This document shows, piece after piece, positions 1 to 5,638 of a DNA stretch of 34,379 bases. Each line of letters opens with the position of its first letter. Positions within the stretch are counted from its first letter, which is position 1. The notes under the pieces were generated by a model. It did no database searches, was not told the origin of the DNA, and saw nothing but the letters and a program-made list of their open reading frames with translations. A program made the position numbers and the translations under genes. Source of the DNA: an uncultured Acidimicrobiaceae bacterium (GTDB taxonomy: Bacteria > Actinomycetota > Acidimicrobiia > Spongiisociales > UBA5794); assembly GCA_947258985.1 (NCBI GenBank), contig CAMYKI010000053.1, forward strand, positions 1 to 34,379. The letters run 5' to 3'.

Positions 1-2
1 CG

Positions 3-608
3 ATTGACCCCCGGTATCGGGCAATGGTCATTGCTGCCGCTTACACCGGGTGCCGCTTCGGTGAGCTCACCGCTCTCGACCTAGACCGAAACGACCCTGA
101 GCGAATGGTCATCCGGATAGACCGATCCCTCGGCGAGGTTCGCGGGCACCTCAGGTTCTCCGAACCAAAGACGCCAGCCGCACGACGAGCTATCTCCATC
201 CCCGACTGGCTCCCGGACGTGCTCGGTGAACACCTCGCCACACATCCCGCCAGCCCAGATGGGTTGATCTTCACCGCACCCGAAGGCGGACCAATCCGTC
301 GCAACACCTTCCGCAGCCGATTCTGGCTCCCCGCTGTTGCTGACTCGGTTGGATCTCCGATGCGATTCCATGACCTCAGACACAGCCATGTCGCCCTACT
401 CATCGAGCAAGGAACCCACCCCTCGGTCATCGCAGCCCGACTCGGACACACCAGTGTCAAGACAGTCCTCGACGTCTACGGACACCTCTCCGAAGGCCTC
501 GACCGAGACGCCGCCAACACGCTCGAGCGGCCCTGGAGCCAATCTGATGTGCACAAAATGTGCACGCAGCCCCCAAACAGAACGAACCCCGGAAGAGGCC
601 TAACGTGA
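3..608 (+). CDS. Tyrosine recombinase / phage-type integrase, C-terminal catalytic domain (5' truncated by window edge)
   Basis: The reading frame is open from the first bases, so the start and N-terminal arm-binding and core-binding domains lie outside the window. What remains is the catalytic domain of a site-specific tyrosine recombinase. All five expected catalytic positions are visible: Arg in TGCRFGE, Lys in EPKT, the HDLRHSH box (His-x-x-Arg), His in LGHTS, and the nucleophilic Tyr in DVYGH. About 50 residues follow that tyrosine. The domain looks intact and active. The gene stops 29 nt before the 3' end of tRNA-Val, with only a terminator hairpin between, the usual arrangement of an integrase at the edge of a prophage or integrative element. 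The family call is firm; which element it served cannot be seen here. Confidence 0.93.
   Translation: MDPRYRAMVIAAAYTGCRFGELTALDLDRNDPERMVIRIDRSLGEVRGHLRFSEPKTPAARRAISIPDWLPDVLGEHLATHPASPDGLIFTAPEGGPIRRNTFRSRFWLPAVADSVGSPMRFHDLRHSHVALLIEQGTHPSVIAARLGHTSVKTVLDVYGHLSEGLDRDAANTLERPWSQSDVHKMCTQPPNRTNPGRGLT
548..565. repeat. Short direct repeat TGTGCAC-aaaa-TGTGCAC inside the end of the integrase gene
   Basis: TGTGCAC occurs at 548-554 and 559-565, separated by AAAA. Each copy contains the palindrome GTGCAC, so the pair is also an inverted repeat. It lies about 75 nt from the tRNA-Val 3' end. It could be a recombinase arm site or excisionase site, but it also encodes residues of the integrase tail, so a purely coding origin is possible. 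Confidence 0.3.
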
Positions 609-637
609 AGAAACCCCCGCTGACCGGGGGTTTCTTC
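607..637. terminator. Strong bidirectional terminator between integrase and tRNA-Val
   Basis: A perfect 12-bp inverted repeat, GAAGAAACCCCC at 607-618 and GGGGGTTTCTTC at 626-637, encloses a 7-nt loop. The plus-strand transcript of the integrase ends in a TTTCTTCT tail, and the minus-strand tRNA transcript runs straight into the other arm. It overlaps the last two bases of the integrase stop codon and directly touches the encoded CCA of tRNA-Val. Confidence 0.8.
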
Positions 638-665
638 TGGTGGGCGCTACTGGGATCGAACCAGT
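638..665. other. Candidate attachment site at the 3' end of tRNA-Val
   Basis: The 3' end of the tRNA gene, including the T arm and CCA, faces the integrase gene 30 nt away. Integrases of this family commonly recombine at tRNA 3' halves, and the element usually supplies the rebuilt 3' end. The CCA encoded here but not in the two neighbouring tRNAs fits a 3' end brought in by the element. The second att copy would lie beyond the left edge, so the site is inferred only. Confidence 0.35.
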
Positions 666-712
666 GACCTCTGCCGTGTCGAGGCAGCGCTCTTCCGCTG
701 AGCTAAGCGCCC
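638..712 (-). tRNA. tRNA-Val (anticodon GAC) with encoded CCA and an unusual C33
   Basis: Reading the minus strand from 712 gives a full cloverleaf: acceptor GGGCGCT pairs with AGCGCCC, D arm GCTC/GAGC, anticodon stem CTGCC/GGCAG, T arm ACTGG/CCAGT with loop TTCGATC. The anticodon loop is TCGACAC, so the anticodon is GAC (678-680). Position 33, almost universally U, is C here (base 681). The discriminator A and a full CCA are encoded (638-641), unlike the two neighbouring tRNAs. Order Gly-Cys-Val is the same as in mycobacteria as I recall it. Identity is firm; the C33 makes full function uncertain. Confidence 0.9.
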
Positions 713-735
713 TTAGGGCGACATTCTATCGCCGG

Positions 736-806
736 AGGCGACGCCGGGAATCGAACCCGGGTTCAGGGTTTTGCAGACCCTTGCCTAACCACTCGGCCAC
801 GTCGCC
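736..806 (-). tRNA. tRNA-Cys (anticodon GCA)
   Basis: On the minus strand from 806 the acceptor GGCGACG pairs with CGTCGCC. The anticodon arm is AGGGT-CTGCAAA-ACCCT, giving anticodon GCA with the normal U33. The T arm is CCGGG-TTCGATT-CCCGG. The discriminator is U, as expected for tRNA-Cys, and CCA is not fully encoded. It lies between tRNA-Gly and tRNA-Val in the same orientation. Confidence 0.95.
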
Positions 807-810
807 GAAA

Positions 811-834
811 GAGGGCGGTCGGGTGACCGCCCTC
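811..834 (-). terminator. Hairpin between tRNA-Gly and tRNA-Cys
   Basis: GAGGGCGGTC (811-820) and GACCGCCCTC (825-834) form a perfect 10-bp stem with a 4-nt loop. Read in the direction of the tRNA genes the stem is followed by TTTC. It may end the tRNA-Gly transcript, or serve as a processing hairpin if the tRNAs are co-transcribed. Confidence 0.6.
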
Positions 835-839
835 TGAGG

Positions 840-912
840 AGCGGACGACCGGATTCGAACCGGCGACCTCAACCTTGGCAAGGTTGCGCTCTACCAGCTG
901 AGCTACGTCCGC
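840..912 (-). tRNA. tRNA-Gly (anticodon GCC)
   Basis: On the minus strand from 912 the acceptor GCGGACG pairs with CGTCCGC. The anticodon arm CAACC-TTGCCAA-GGTTG gives anticodon GCC with the normal U33. The T arm is CCGGT-TCGAAT-type and pairs fully. CCA is not encoded. This is the first tRNA downstream of dut on the same strand. Confidence 0.95.
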
Positions 913-968
913 AAGCGTCGGCGATGTTACCACCTCCGCTCGCCATCGCTACCTCGAGGAAGCCCAGC

Positions 969-1397
969 TCAGATCCCCGAAGAACCAAACCCGCCACTGT
1001 CACGATCGCTGTCGGGAAGGCGCTCGACTTCCTCGGTCTCCACCATCGCCACCGGAACTATCAGCATTTGAGCGATCCGATCGCCGCGGCGCAGCGTGAG
1101 GCTCTCTGTGCCATGGTTGATCAGGATTGCGTTGATCTCGCCTCGATACCCGGCGTCTACCACACCGGGACCATTCACCACGCTGATGCCGTGTCTTGCC
1201 GCCAGACCGCTCCGTGGGGCTACCAGCCCAACGTGGCCTACCGGGATGGCCACGGCGATCCCGGTAGGAATCATCGCCCACTCCCCCGGCTCCAATGTGG
1301 TCGTCACCCGCGCTTGAAGGTCGATTCCGGCGTCGCCGGGATGGGCCCGCGAAGGCATCGGTAGTTCAGGATCGAGGCGCAAGACGGGTATCTTCAT
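969..1397 (-). CDS. dut: dUTP diphosphatase (dUTPase), trimeric type
   Basis: This cytosolic enzyme hydrolyses dUTP to dUMP and pyrophosphate, keeping uracil out of DNA and supplying dUMP for thymidylate synthesis. The 142 residues match the homotrimeric family and all five motifs are present in order: DAGIDL (motif 1), PRSGL (2), GVVDAGYRGEI (3, with the catalytic Asp and Tyr), RGDRIAQML (4) and the C-terminal GGFGSSG arm (5) that closes over the active site. The ATG start gives the usual MKIPVLRL-type opening. It diverges from the membrane protein gene at 1410 across only about 12-48 bp, so their promoters must overlap. The tRNA cluster follows downstream on the same strand. Confidence 0.97.
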   Translation of the reverse strand: MKIPVLRLDPELPMPSRAHPGDAGIDLQARVTTTLEPGEWAMIPTGIAVAIPVGHVGLVAPRSGLAARHGISVVNGPGVVDAGYRGEINAILINHGTESLTLRRGDRIAQMLIVPVAMVETEEVERLPDSDRDSGGFGSSGI

Positions 1398-1409
1398 ACC
1401 TGTAGATTC

Positions 1410-2810
1410 TTGTCGGGCACGAGATCAACAGCAAAGGCGCGATTCTTGGATCAGATCGAAAAGCGTGAGCTTCCGGGCAACGACGCCTCCTGGTACCAAG
1501 CGATGGTCGCCGACCAGGCGGACCAACCTACCGAAGAGGCCCAAAATGGCGGTGCCGGCGCCGGGGTCGCTGTCGTGCTTGAAGCTGTAGCCAAACCGCC
1601 CCCCGAAATCGAAACCGATGAGTCGGCCGAAACCATCGAGGCTGCTGACGTCGATGTCGCAGACGATGCTGCCGACACTGCCGACGCCGCAAACGAGCCA
1701 AAAGTAGCTGCCGACGTTGCAGACGAGCCAGAAATAGCTGCCGACACCACGGCGGAAGAAGACTCACGAGCTGTCGAAGAGACCGCCAACGCCACGGCAG
1801 ACGAAGACCCTGCAGAAGAATCCGACACAGAAGAGTTAGCGATGGTGGCTGCTGTGCCGCCCGTTGTTGAAGACGATTCTCCGCTGGAGAACACCTCGGA
1901 GATGGTTGGGCAGCTGTGGACCGCTCGCGATTCTTTCGGACCTCTCGAGGACTGGGAACCCGACGCCATGGACAGCAAGATATCCTCGTCGCGGTCCTTC
2001 CGCTGGCCGACGTTGATCGGGGTCGTGGCCGTTGTCGCTCTAATCGTCTTCGGACTCGTCCTACTCCCCTCTATCACCCAATCCCGAGCAGATGCGCATC
2101 TCAGCACCATCACAACGGCTCTCCGCGACCTTCGCGCCGAGCTCCCCGACACTCAGACATCGCTTTCTGTAGCTACCGACCCCAGCTCGGATACATCCGA
2201 TCTGTCGTCACTGTCGACGCAGCTGACCGAGCTGGCCGCAAAAGCCTCTGCACTCGATGGGGCCACCCAGGCGGATCTGCCCAAGGCACCGCCGCTCACC
2301 TCCTCTGCCCCGATCGACGAGATCGAACCGATCAGACAGCGAGCCGAACCGCTCGGGACCGTCGCTCTCACCATTCAACGCCGGATCTCAGACCTGGTCG
2401 AGTACCGGACACTCATGAGTGGATTCCTCGTGCTCCCCGATCTGCCGACGACTGCCGATGCCGCAACCCAGGCCGAGCTGCGGGTCGAACTGGCATCGGC
2501 TCAGGCCGATTCGGCAGCGATCCTCGCCGACTTACCCAACGATGTTTCCCTCGAGGAGCACAAGGCGTTGGCGAGGGACATAAATGAACGGTTTGCTACC
2601 TGGCAGGTCGATTACCTCGAGGCACTCCGCACGGGGGATGCAGCTACAGCCGAAGCTTTGATTTTGGAGCTCGAATCCGCTCTGAACGAGTTGGACGAGG
2701 CGCTGGTTGCGCCGCTCGCCCAGATCAGAAGACAGACCGACGCCGACCTGATCGACCTGGCCCGCGATATCGATGAAGTAGTCGCTCTCGCCGATGCCTC
2801 GGGAAGCTAG
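1410..2810 (+). CDS. Single-pass membrane protein of unknown function with acidic cytoplasmic N-terminus
   Basis: I do not recognise a family. Three regions are visible. Residues 1-195 are very acidic and rich in Ala, Glu, Asp and Thr, with a short internal repeat (AADVADEPE). One hydrophobic helix follows at about 200-222 (IGVVAVVALIVFGLVLL). An external helical region of about 240 residues, rich in Ala, Leu, Glu and Asp, looks like coiled coil. A role in sensing or anchoring at the envelope is possible but not shown. The frame opens at TTG 1410. A second TTG at 1446 has AAAGG 8 nt upstream and would leave more room for the divergent dut promoter, so it may be the true start. The stop overlaps that of nrdR in a shared CTAG. 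Confidence 0.75.
   Translation: MSGTRSTAKARFLDQIEKRELPGNDASWYQAMVADQADQPTEEAQNGGAGAGVAVVLEAVAKPPPEIETDESAETIEAADVDVADDAADTADAANEPKVAADVADEPEIAADTTAEEDSRAVEETANATADEDPAEESDTEELAMVAAVPPVVEDDSPLENTSEMVGQLWTARDSFGPLEDWEPDAMDSKISSSRSFRWPTLIGVVAVVALIVFGLVLLPSITQSRADAHLSTITTALRDLRAELPDTQTSLSVATDPSSDTSDLSSLSTQLTELAAKASALDGATQADLPKAPPLTSSAPIDEIEPIRQRAEPLGTVALTIQRRISDLVEYRTLMSGFLVLPDLPTTADAATQAELRVELASAQADSAAILADLPNDVSLEEHKALARDINERFATWQVDYLEALRTGDAATAEALILELESALNELDEALVAPLAQIRRQTDADLIDLARDIDEVVALADASGS
1689..1748 (+). repeat. Two-copy 30-bp tandem repeat in the acidic domain
   Basis: Units 1689-1718 and 1719-1748 match at about 24 of 30 bases and stay in frame, encoding AANEPKVAADV and ADEPEIAADT. 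This suggests the acidic linker grows by in-frame duplication. Confidence 0.6.
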
Positions 2811-3256
2811 GAACCTTCTTCGAGGGCCGCCATCTCCCGCTCGAAGTCATCGGCCCCGGTGAATTCCTTGTACACGGATGCAAAGCGGAGATAGGCGACT
2901 TCGTCAACAGCCCGGAGGCCACTCAGCACCGTGTCGCCAATCTCGCCGGCCGACACGATCTGGGTCTCAGAATCGAATAGGGACTCGGCGCGCATGACTA
3001 TCGCTTCGACCGTCTCTGTGGGCACCTCACGGTCGGCTATCGCCTGTTCGATCCCGGTCCGTACCTTGTCCGCGAGGAACGGTTCCAGCTGGCCATCACG
3101 CTTTCTCACCAGCGGCTGATAGGCGGCTCGTTCATAGGTCGTAAAACGGTGGCCGCACTCAGAGCATTGACGGCGCCGACGAATCGCCCGACCATCTTCG
3201 GCGGAACGACTGTCGATCACACGGGTATCAACCGACCGGCACATCTGGCATCGCAT
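2807..3256 (-). CDS. nrdR: Transcriptional repressor NrdR of ribonucleotide reductase genes
   Basis: NrdR senses ATP/dATP and represses nrd operons. The 149-residue protein begins MRCQMC and has the N-terminal zinc ribbon (Cys-x2-Cys near the start and CSEC about 30 residues on), then an ATP-cone domain (LVRKRDGQLEPF to about residue 140), the standard NrdR architecture and length. The frame is open 32 codons further upstream, but ATG 3256 places the zinc ribbon at the very start as in homologues. It lies directly downstream of the LysM gene on the same strand (92 nt apart), as in M. tuberculosis. Its stop codon overlaps that of the convergent membrane-protein gene by 4 nt. Confidence 0.96.
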   Translation of the reverse strand: MRCQMCRSVDTRVIDSRSAEDGRAIRRRRQCSECGHRFTTYERAAYQPLVRKRDGQLEPFLADKVRTGIEQAIADREVPTETVEAIVMRAESLFDSETQIVSAGEIGDTVLSGLRAVDEVAYLRFASVYKEFTGADDFEREMAALEEGS

Positions 3257-3348
3257 AACCCGATCAGCGTACCAGTCGGTTTGTGGCGGACCTTCGGCAA
3301 CCCGTCGAGGCACCACCCTGTGGCTTCGACGACGGGTCAATGCGACGA

Positions 3349-3630
3349 TCAATCGCCGGGGACGACCAGCGTCTGCCCAGGAGCAATCACGCTCGATCCA
3401 AGATCGTTGAGATCTCTGATCTCGGCAACCGTGCCGCGCACATCACCGTCTTCTGCAATGACGAGCTCGGCGATGCTCCACAGGGTGTCACCGGGACGCA
3501 CCCGGTAGTCAACGGTCACCGGCTCCGGCCCCGCCGCCATGACAGACGTCGCCAGAAGGAGGACCAGGGCCACGACCATTGTGGAGATGATGACCAAGAA
3601 CCGAGATGGAGCGGTCATATATCGTGGCAT
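3349..3630 (-). CDS. Small LysM membrane protein, probable SOS-induced cell-division inhibitor (YneA/DivS/Rv2719c-like)
   Basis: The 93-residue protein has a hydrophobic helix near the N-terminus (FLVIISTMVVALVLLLATSVMA, about residues 11-32), then a single LysM domain (YRVRPGDTLWSIAE to GQTLVVPGD) for peptidoglycan binding. The frame is open far upstream, but ATG 3630 has a strong GAGGAGG 7 nt before it. Divergent position from lexA and LexA boxes in its promoter match Bacillus YneA, Corynebacterium DivS and mycobacterial Rv2719c, which delay division during DNA damage. That function is inferred from context and architecture; the sequence itself shows only an SOS-controlled membrane LysM protein. 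Confidence 0.85.
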   Translation of the reverse strand: MPRYMTAPSRFLVIISTMVVALVLLLATSVMAAGPEPVTVDYRVRPGDTLWSIAELVIAEDGDVRGTVAEIRDLNDLGSSVIAPGQTLVVPGD

Positions 3631-3800
3631 TCTGGTGCCTCCTCTGGGCGTCTCACTAGCTGGCACGGCCCCTGCCGGTGCCGCTGACCGTCGGCCCGGC
3701 TGAGCCGGACCAACAGATGTAACGTATCTGCCGGGTGTGACACGTTTTGCCGCTGCATCACCCTCACAAGGCTGCATTGCCCTGCTTTCGCCCGACAGGC

Positions 3801-3816
3801 TCGAACATCTGTTCGC
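3801..3816. promoter_or_regulatory. LexA operator (SOS box) 1
   Basis: TCGAACATCTGTTCGC matches the actinobacterial SOS palindrome TCGAAC-N4-GTTCGA with one mismatch in the arms. It lies downstream of the LysM gene's -10 and can block that transcript. Confidence 0.9.
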
Positions 3817-3824
3817 ATGATTCC

Positions 3825-3854
3825 ACAATAAGCGAACGTGCGTTCGACTGTCAA
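3825..3854 (-). promoter_or_regulatory. Promoter of the LysM gene, with an SOS box as its spacer
   Basis: On the minus strand a perfect -35 TTGACA (3849-3854) is followed after 18 bp by TATTGT (3825-3830). The whole spacer is SOS box 2, so LexA binding and RNA polymerase binding exclude each other. The resulting leader would be about 190 nt. Confidence 0.65.
3832..3847. promoter_or_regulatory. LexA operator (SOS box) 2
   Basis: GCGAACGTGCGTTCGA has the arms CGAAC and GTTCG around GTGC. It is 31 bp from box 1 and 24 bp from box 3, and it fills the spacer of the LysM promoter. Confidence 0.9.
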
Positions 3855-3855
3855 G

Positions 3856-3871
3856 TCGAACATATGTTTGG
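3856..3871. promoter_or_regulatory. LexA operator (SOS box) 3, overlapping the lexA -35
   Basis: TCGAACATATGTTTGG has one perfect half (TCGAAC) and one weaker half (GTTTGG). The weaker half overlaps the -35 of lexA, as expected for autorepression tuned to be looser than at the LysM promoter. Confidence 0.85.
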
Positions 3872-3896
3872 CTTCTCGCGAAAACCGAACTAATCT
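3868..3896 (+). promoter_or_regulatory. Promoter of lexA
   Basis: TTGGCT (3868-3873), a 17-bp spacer, and TAATCT (3891-3896) form a good sigma-A-type promoter. The start codon follows 26 nt after the -10, with AGAAAGG as ribosome binding site. Confidence 0.75.
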
Positions 3897-3922
3897 CGTC
3901 GCAACACGAGAAAGGCAGCCAC

Positions 3923-4555
3923 ATGGAGCGCAAGCAGCTTTCTGCCAGGCAACAGGAAATTCTCGACTTGATTCTCGAGACGGTTACGGATCGGGGTTAT
4001 CCACCTTCGGTCCGCGAAATCGGCGAAGCTGTGGGCTTGAGCTCCCCTTCTACGGTTCACAGCCACCTGTCTGCGCTGGTGAAGGCCGGCTATCTGCGTC
4101 GTGACCCCAGCAAGCCACGGGCAATCGAGGTTATCGACCCCGGGGAGGATCGCCGCTCGCTGCACCGCGCCCCTGTGCGCGACGTTCCCAAGGTCGGTCG
4201 CATCGCAGCTGGGACCCCGCTGCTGGCAGAAGAAGACATCGACGAGGTGTATCCGCTTCCGGTCGAGCTCGTCGGCAACGACCCCGTCTTCATGCTCGAG
4301 GTCAAGGGTGATTCCATGATCGATGTCGGTATCTTCGACGGCGACTACGTCGTGGTGCGTCGCCAGAGTCACGCCGCAGACGGAACCATCGTTGCCGCCC
4401 TCATCAGCGGTGAGGAGGCAACCGTAAAGAGGCTTCGCCGTCTCGACGGAAGAGTGGTACTGAAAGCGGAGAACCCCTCGTACCCGCCGATGGTCTTCAG
4501 CGATGGAGTCGAAATACTCGGGGTTGTTGTGGCGTTGATGCGCCGGGTCGCCTAG
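3923..4555 (+). CDS. lexA: LexA repressor, SOS regulator and self-cleaving S24 peptidase
   Basis: LexA represses SOS genes until RecA filaments trigger its self-cleavage. The 210 residues have the usual two parts. The winged helix-turn-helix covers about 1-70 (VREIGEAVGLSSPSTVHSHL holds the recognition region). The S24 latent peptidase follows, with the Ala96-Gly97 cleavage bond in RIAAGTP, catalytic Ser131 in KGDSM and Lys169 in ATVKRL. All catalytic parts are intact. ATG 3923 is preceded by AGAAAGG. The stop codon TAG is part of the CTAG target into which the IS element inserted, so the downstream sequence is now IS DNA, but the protein is complete. Confidence 0.98.
   Translation: MERKQLSARQQEILDLILETVTDRGYPPSVREIGEAVGLSSPSTVHSHLSALVKAGYLRRDPSKPRAIEVIDPGEDRRSLHRAPVRDVPKVGRIAAGTPLLAEEDIDEVYPLPVELVGNDPVFMLEVKGDSMIDVGIFDGDYVVVRRQSHAADGTIVAALISGEEATVKRLRRLDGRVVLKAENPSYPPMVFSDGVEILGVVVALMRRVA
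4552..4555. repeat. Left copy of 4-bp target duplication CTAG
   Basis: CTAG at 4552-4555 abuts the left IS end and contains the lexA stop codon. The matching copy is at 5635-5638. Confidence 0.7.
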
Positions 4556-4579
4556 GTGTGACAACCGGGGACGTTGTCC
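4556..4579. repeat. Left terminal inverted repeat of the IS
   Basis: GTGTGAC at the outer end and GGGGA and GTTGTCC further in match the complement of the right end, 17 of 24 positions. Confidence 0.7.
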
Positions 4580-4657
4580 CTGGGTGAATGGTGTGTATGA
4601 GGGAGCCCTCCGAGCGAGACTGTGGGTTGAAGGACTCACATCTCTCAAGGAGGGCTC

Positions 4658-5638
4658 ATGACTTACGCTAGATCACAGCATCCAAACGCGCCGCTTACAC
4701 CGGTGGGGCGGCGCCGGATGGTGTTGTGTGTCATCGAGCAGGGTTGGACGGTTGTGGCGACCGCGGAGCGGTTCCAGGTTGACGCGAAGACGGTTCGGAA
4801 GTGGCGGGATCGGTTTTTGGCTGACGGTGACTTGGGGTTGCGGGATCGATCGAGTCGTCCGAAGCGGTCTCCGAATCGGACACCTGGGTCGATGCGGCGT
4901 CGGGTTGTCAGGATGCGGCGGAAACGTAGGTGGGGTGCCGACCATATTGCTTATGAGGTTGGGTTGGCCGCCTCGACGGTGCAGTCGATTCTGAACCGTG
5001 CTGGGGAAGGACGTCTCGATCAGGGCGACCGGGCCACCAAAGTTAAGCCTCGGCGGTATCAGCGGGAACGGCCCGGTGAGTTGATTCATGTCGATATCAA
5101 AAAGATCGCTGGTATCCCTGACGGTGGCGGGTGGCGCAGCCGAGGCCGCGGCTACCCAGGGGAGAAAGCCACCAAGGCCAGCTGGGCTGGCTACCGATAC
5201 ATCCACTCAGCACTCGACGATCGTTCCCGGGTTGTCTACTCCGAGATCCTCGACGACGAGGCCGGCACAACAGCAGCCGACTTCTGGAAACGAGCCGCGG
5301 CCTGGTTCGGATCGATCGGGATCACCTGTGAGCGGGTCATCACCGACAACGGCGGCTGCTACCGATCCAGCGACTGGCACAAAGCCTGCAAAACCACCAA
5401 CACCACCGTCAAGAAAACCCGGCCCCGCCGACCGCAAACCAACGGCAAGATTGAACGATTCCACCGCATCCTCCTCGAGGAATGGGCATACATCTGCCCG
5501 TGGAACTCAGAAACCGAACGTCACCACGCCTACAACGGATTCATCCACTTCTACAATCACCACCGATCCCACGGATCACTCAAATGGGCAACCCCCACCA
5601 GCACCCTCAAGGACAACCTCCCCAAAGAGCACACCTAG
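4658..5638 (+). CDS. IS481-family transposase (DDE integrase fold)
   Basis: The 326-residue protein catalyses transposition of the surrounding element. An N-terminal helix-turn-helix (about 15-60) with a second DNA-binding part (to about 130) precedes the catalytic core. The triad is Asp146 (LIHVDIKK), Asp230 (ITDNGG) and Glu266 (NGKIERFH), with the DD35E spacing typical of the family. ATG 4658 has AAGGAGG just upstream. The last codons lie inside the right terminal repeat, and the TAG stop is supplied by the duplicated target CTAG, so the reading frame is closed by the insertion site itself. No frameshift or missing catalytic residue is seen. Confidence 0.95.
   Translation: MTYARSQHPNAPLTPVGRRRMVLCVIEQGWTVVATAERFQVDAKTVRKWRDRFLADGDLGLRDRSSRPKRSPNRTPGSMRRRVVRMRRKRRWGADHIAYEVGLAASTVQSILNRAGEGRLDQGDRATKVKPRRYQRERPGELIHVDIKKIAGIPDGGGWRSRGRGYPGEKATKASWAGYRYIHSALDDRSRVVYSEILDDEAGTTAADFWKRAAAWFGSIGITCERVITDNGGCYRSSDWHKACKTTNTTVKKTRPRRPQTNGKIERFHRILLEEWAYICPWNSETERHHAYNGFIHFYNHHRSHGSLKWATPTSTLKDNLPKEHT
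5611..5634. repeat. Right terminal inverted repeat of the IS, within the transposase coding end
   Basis: The segment begins GGACAACCTCCCC and ends GCACAC. Its complement matches the left end at 17 of 24 positions. It encodes the last residues of the transposase. Confidence 0.7.
5635..5638. repeat. Right copy of 4-bp target duplication CTAG
   Basis: This CTAG holds both the transposase stop (plus strand, 5636-5638) and the dapF stop (minus strand, 5635-5637). Confidence 0.7.

Larger units (their letters stand above)
4556..5634 (+). mobile_element. IS481-family insertion sequence, apparently complete (1079 bp)
   Basis: The element has one transposase gene and imperfect terminal inverted repeats (4556-4579 and 5611-5634, 17 of 24 matching), flanked by CTAG on both sides. 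IS481 elements are known to prefer CTAG-containing targets. Removing the element and one CTAG rejoins lexA and dapF with stop codons overlapping in a single CTAG. The intact ends, intact gene and perfect short duplication suggest a recent insertion. Exact ends depend on whether the duplication is taken as 4 bp (used here) or 5-6 bp. Confidence 0.85.

Noticed and set aside
1451..2152. Minus-strand Ser/Ala-rich frame opposite the acidic membrane protein
   Set aside because: It mirrors the Ala/Asp/Glu-rich coding strand, with low complexity and no start signal.
3631..3933. Upstream extension of the LysM frame to 3933
   Set aside because: The extension crosses all three SOS boxes and the promoters and has no hydrophobic or domain logic; ATG 3630 has a strong Shine-Dalgarno.
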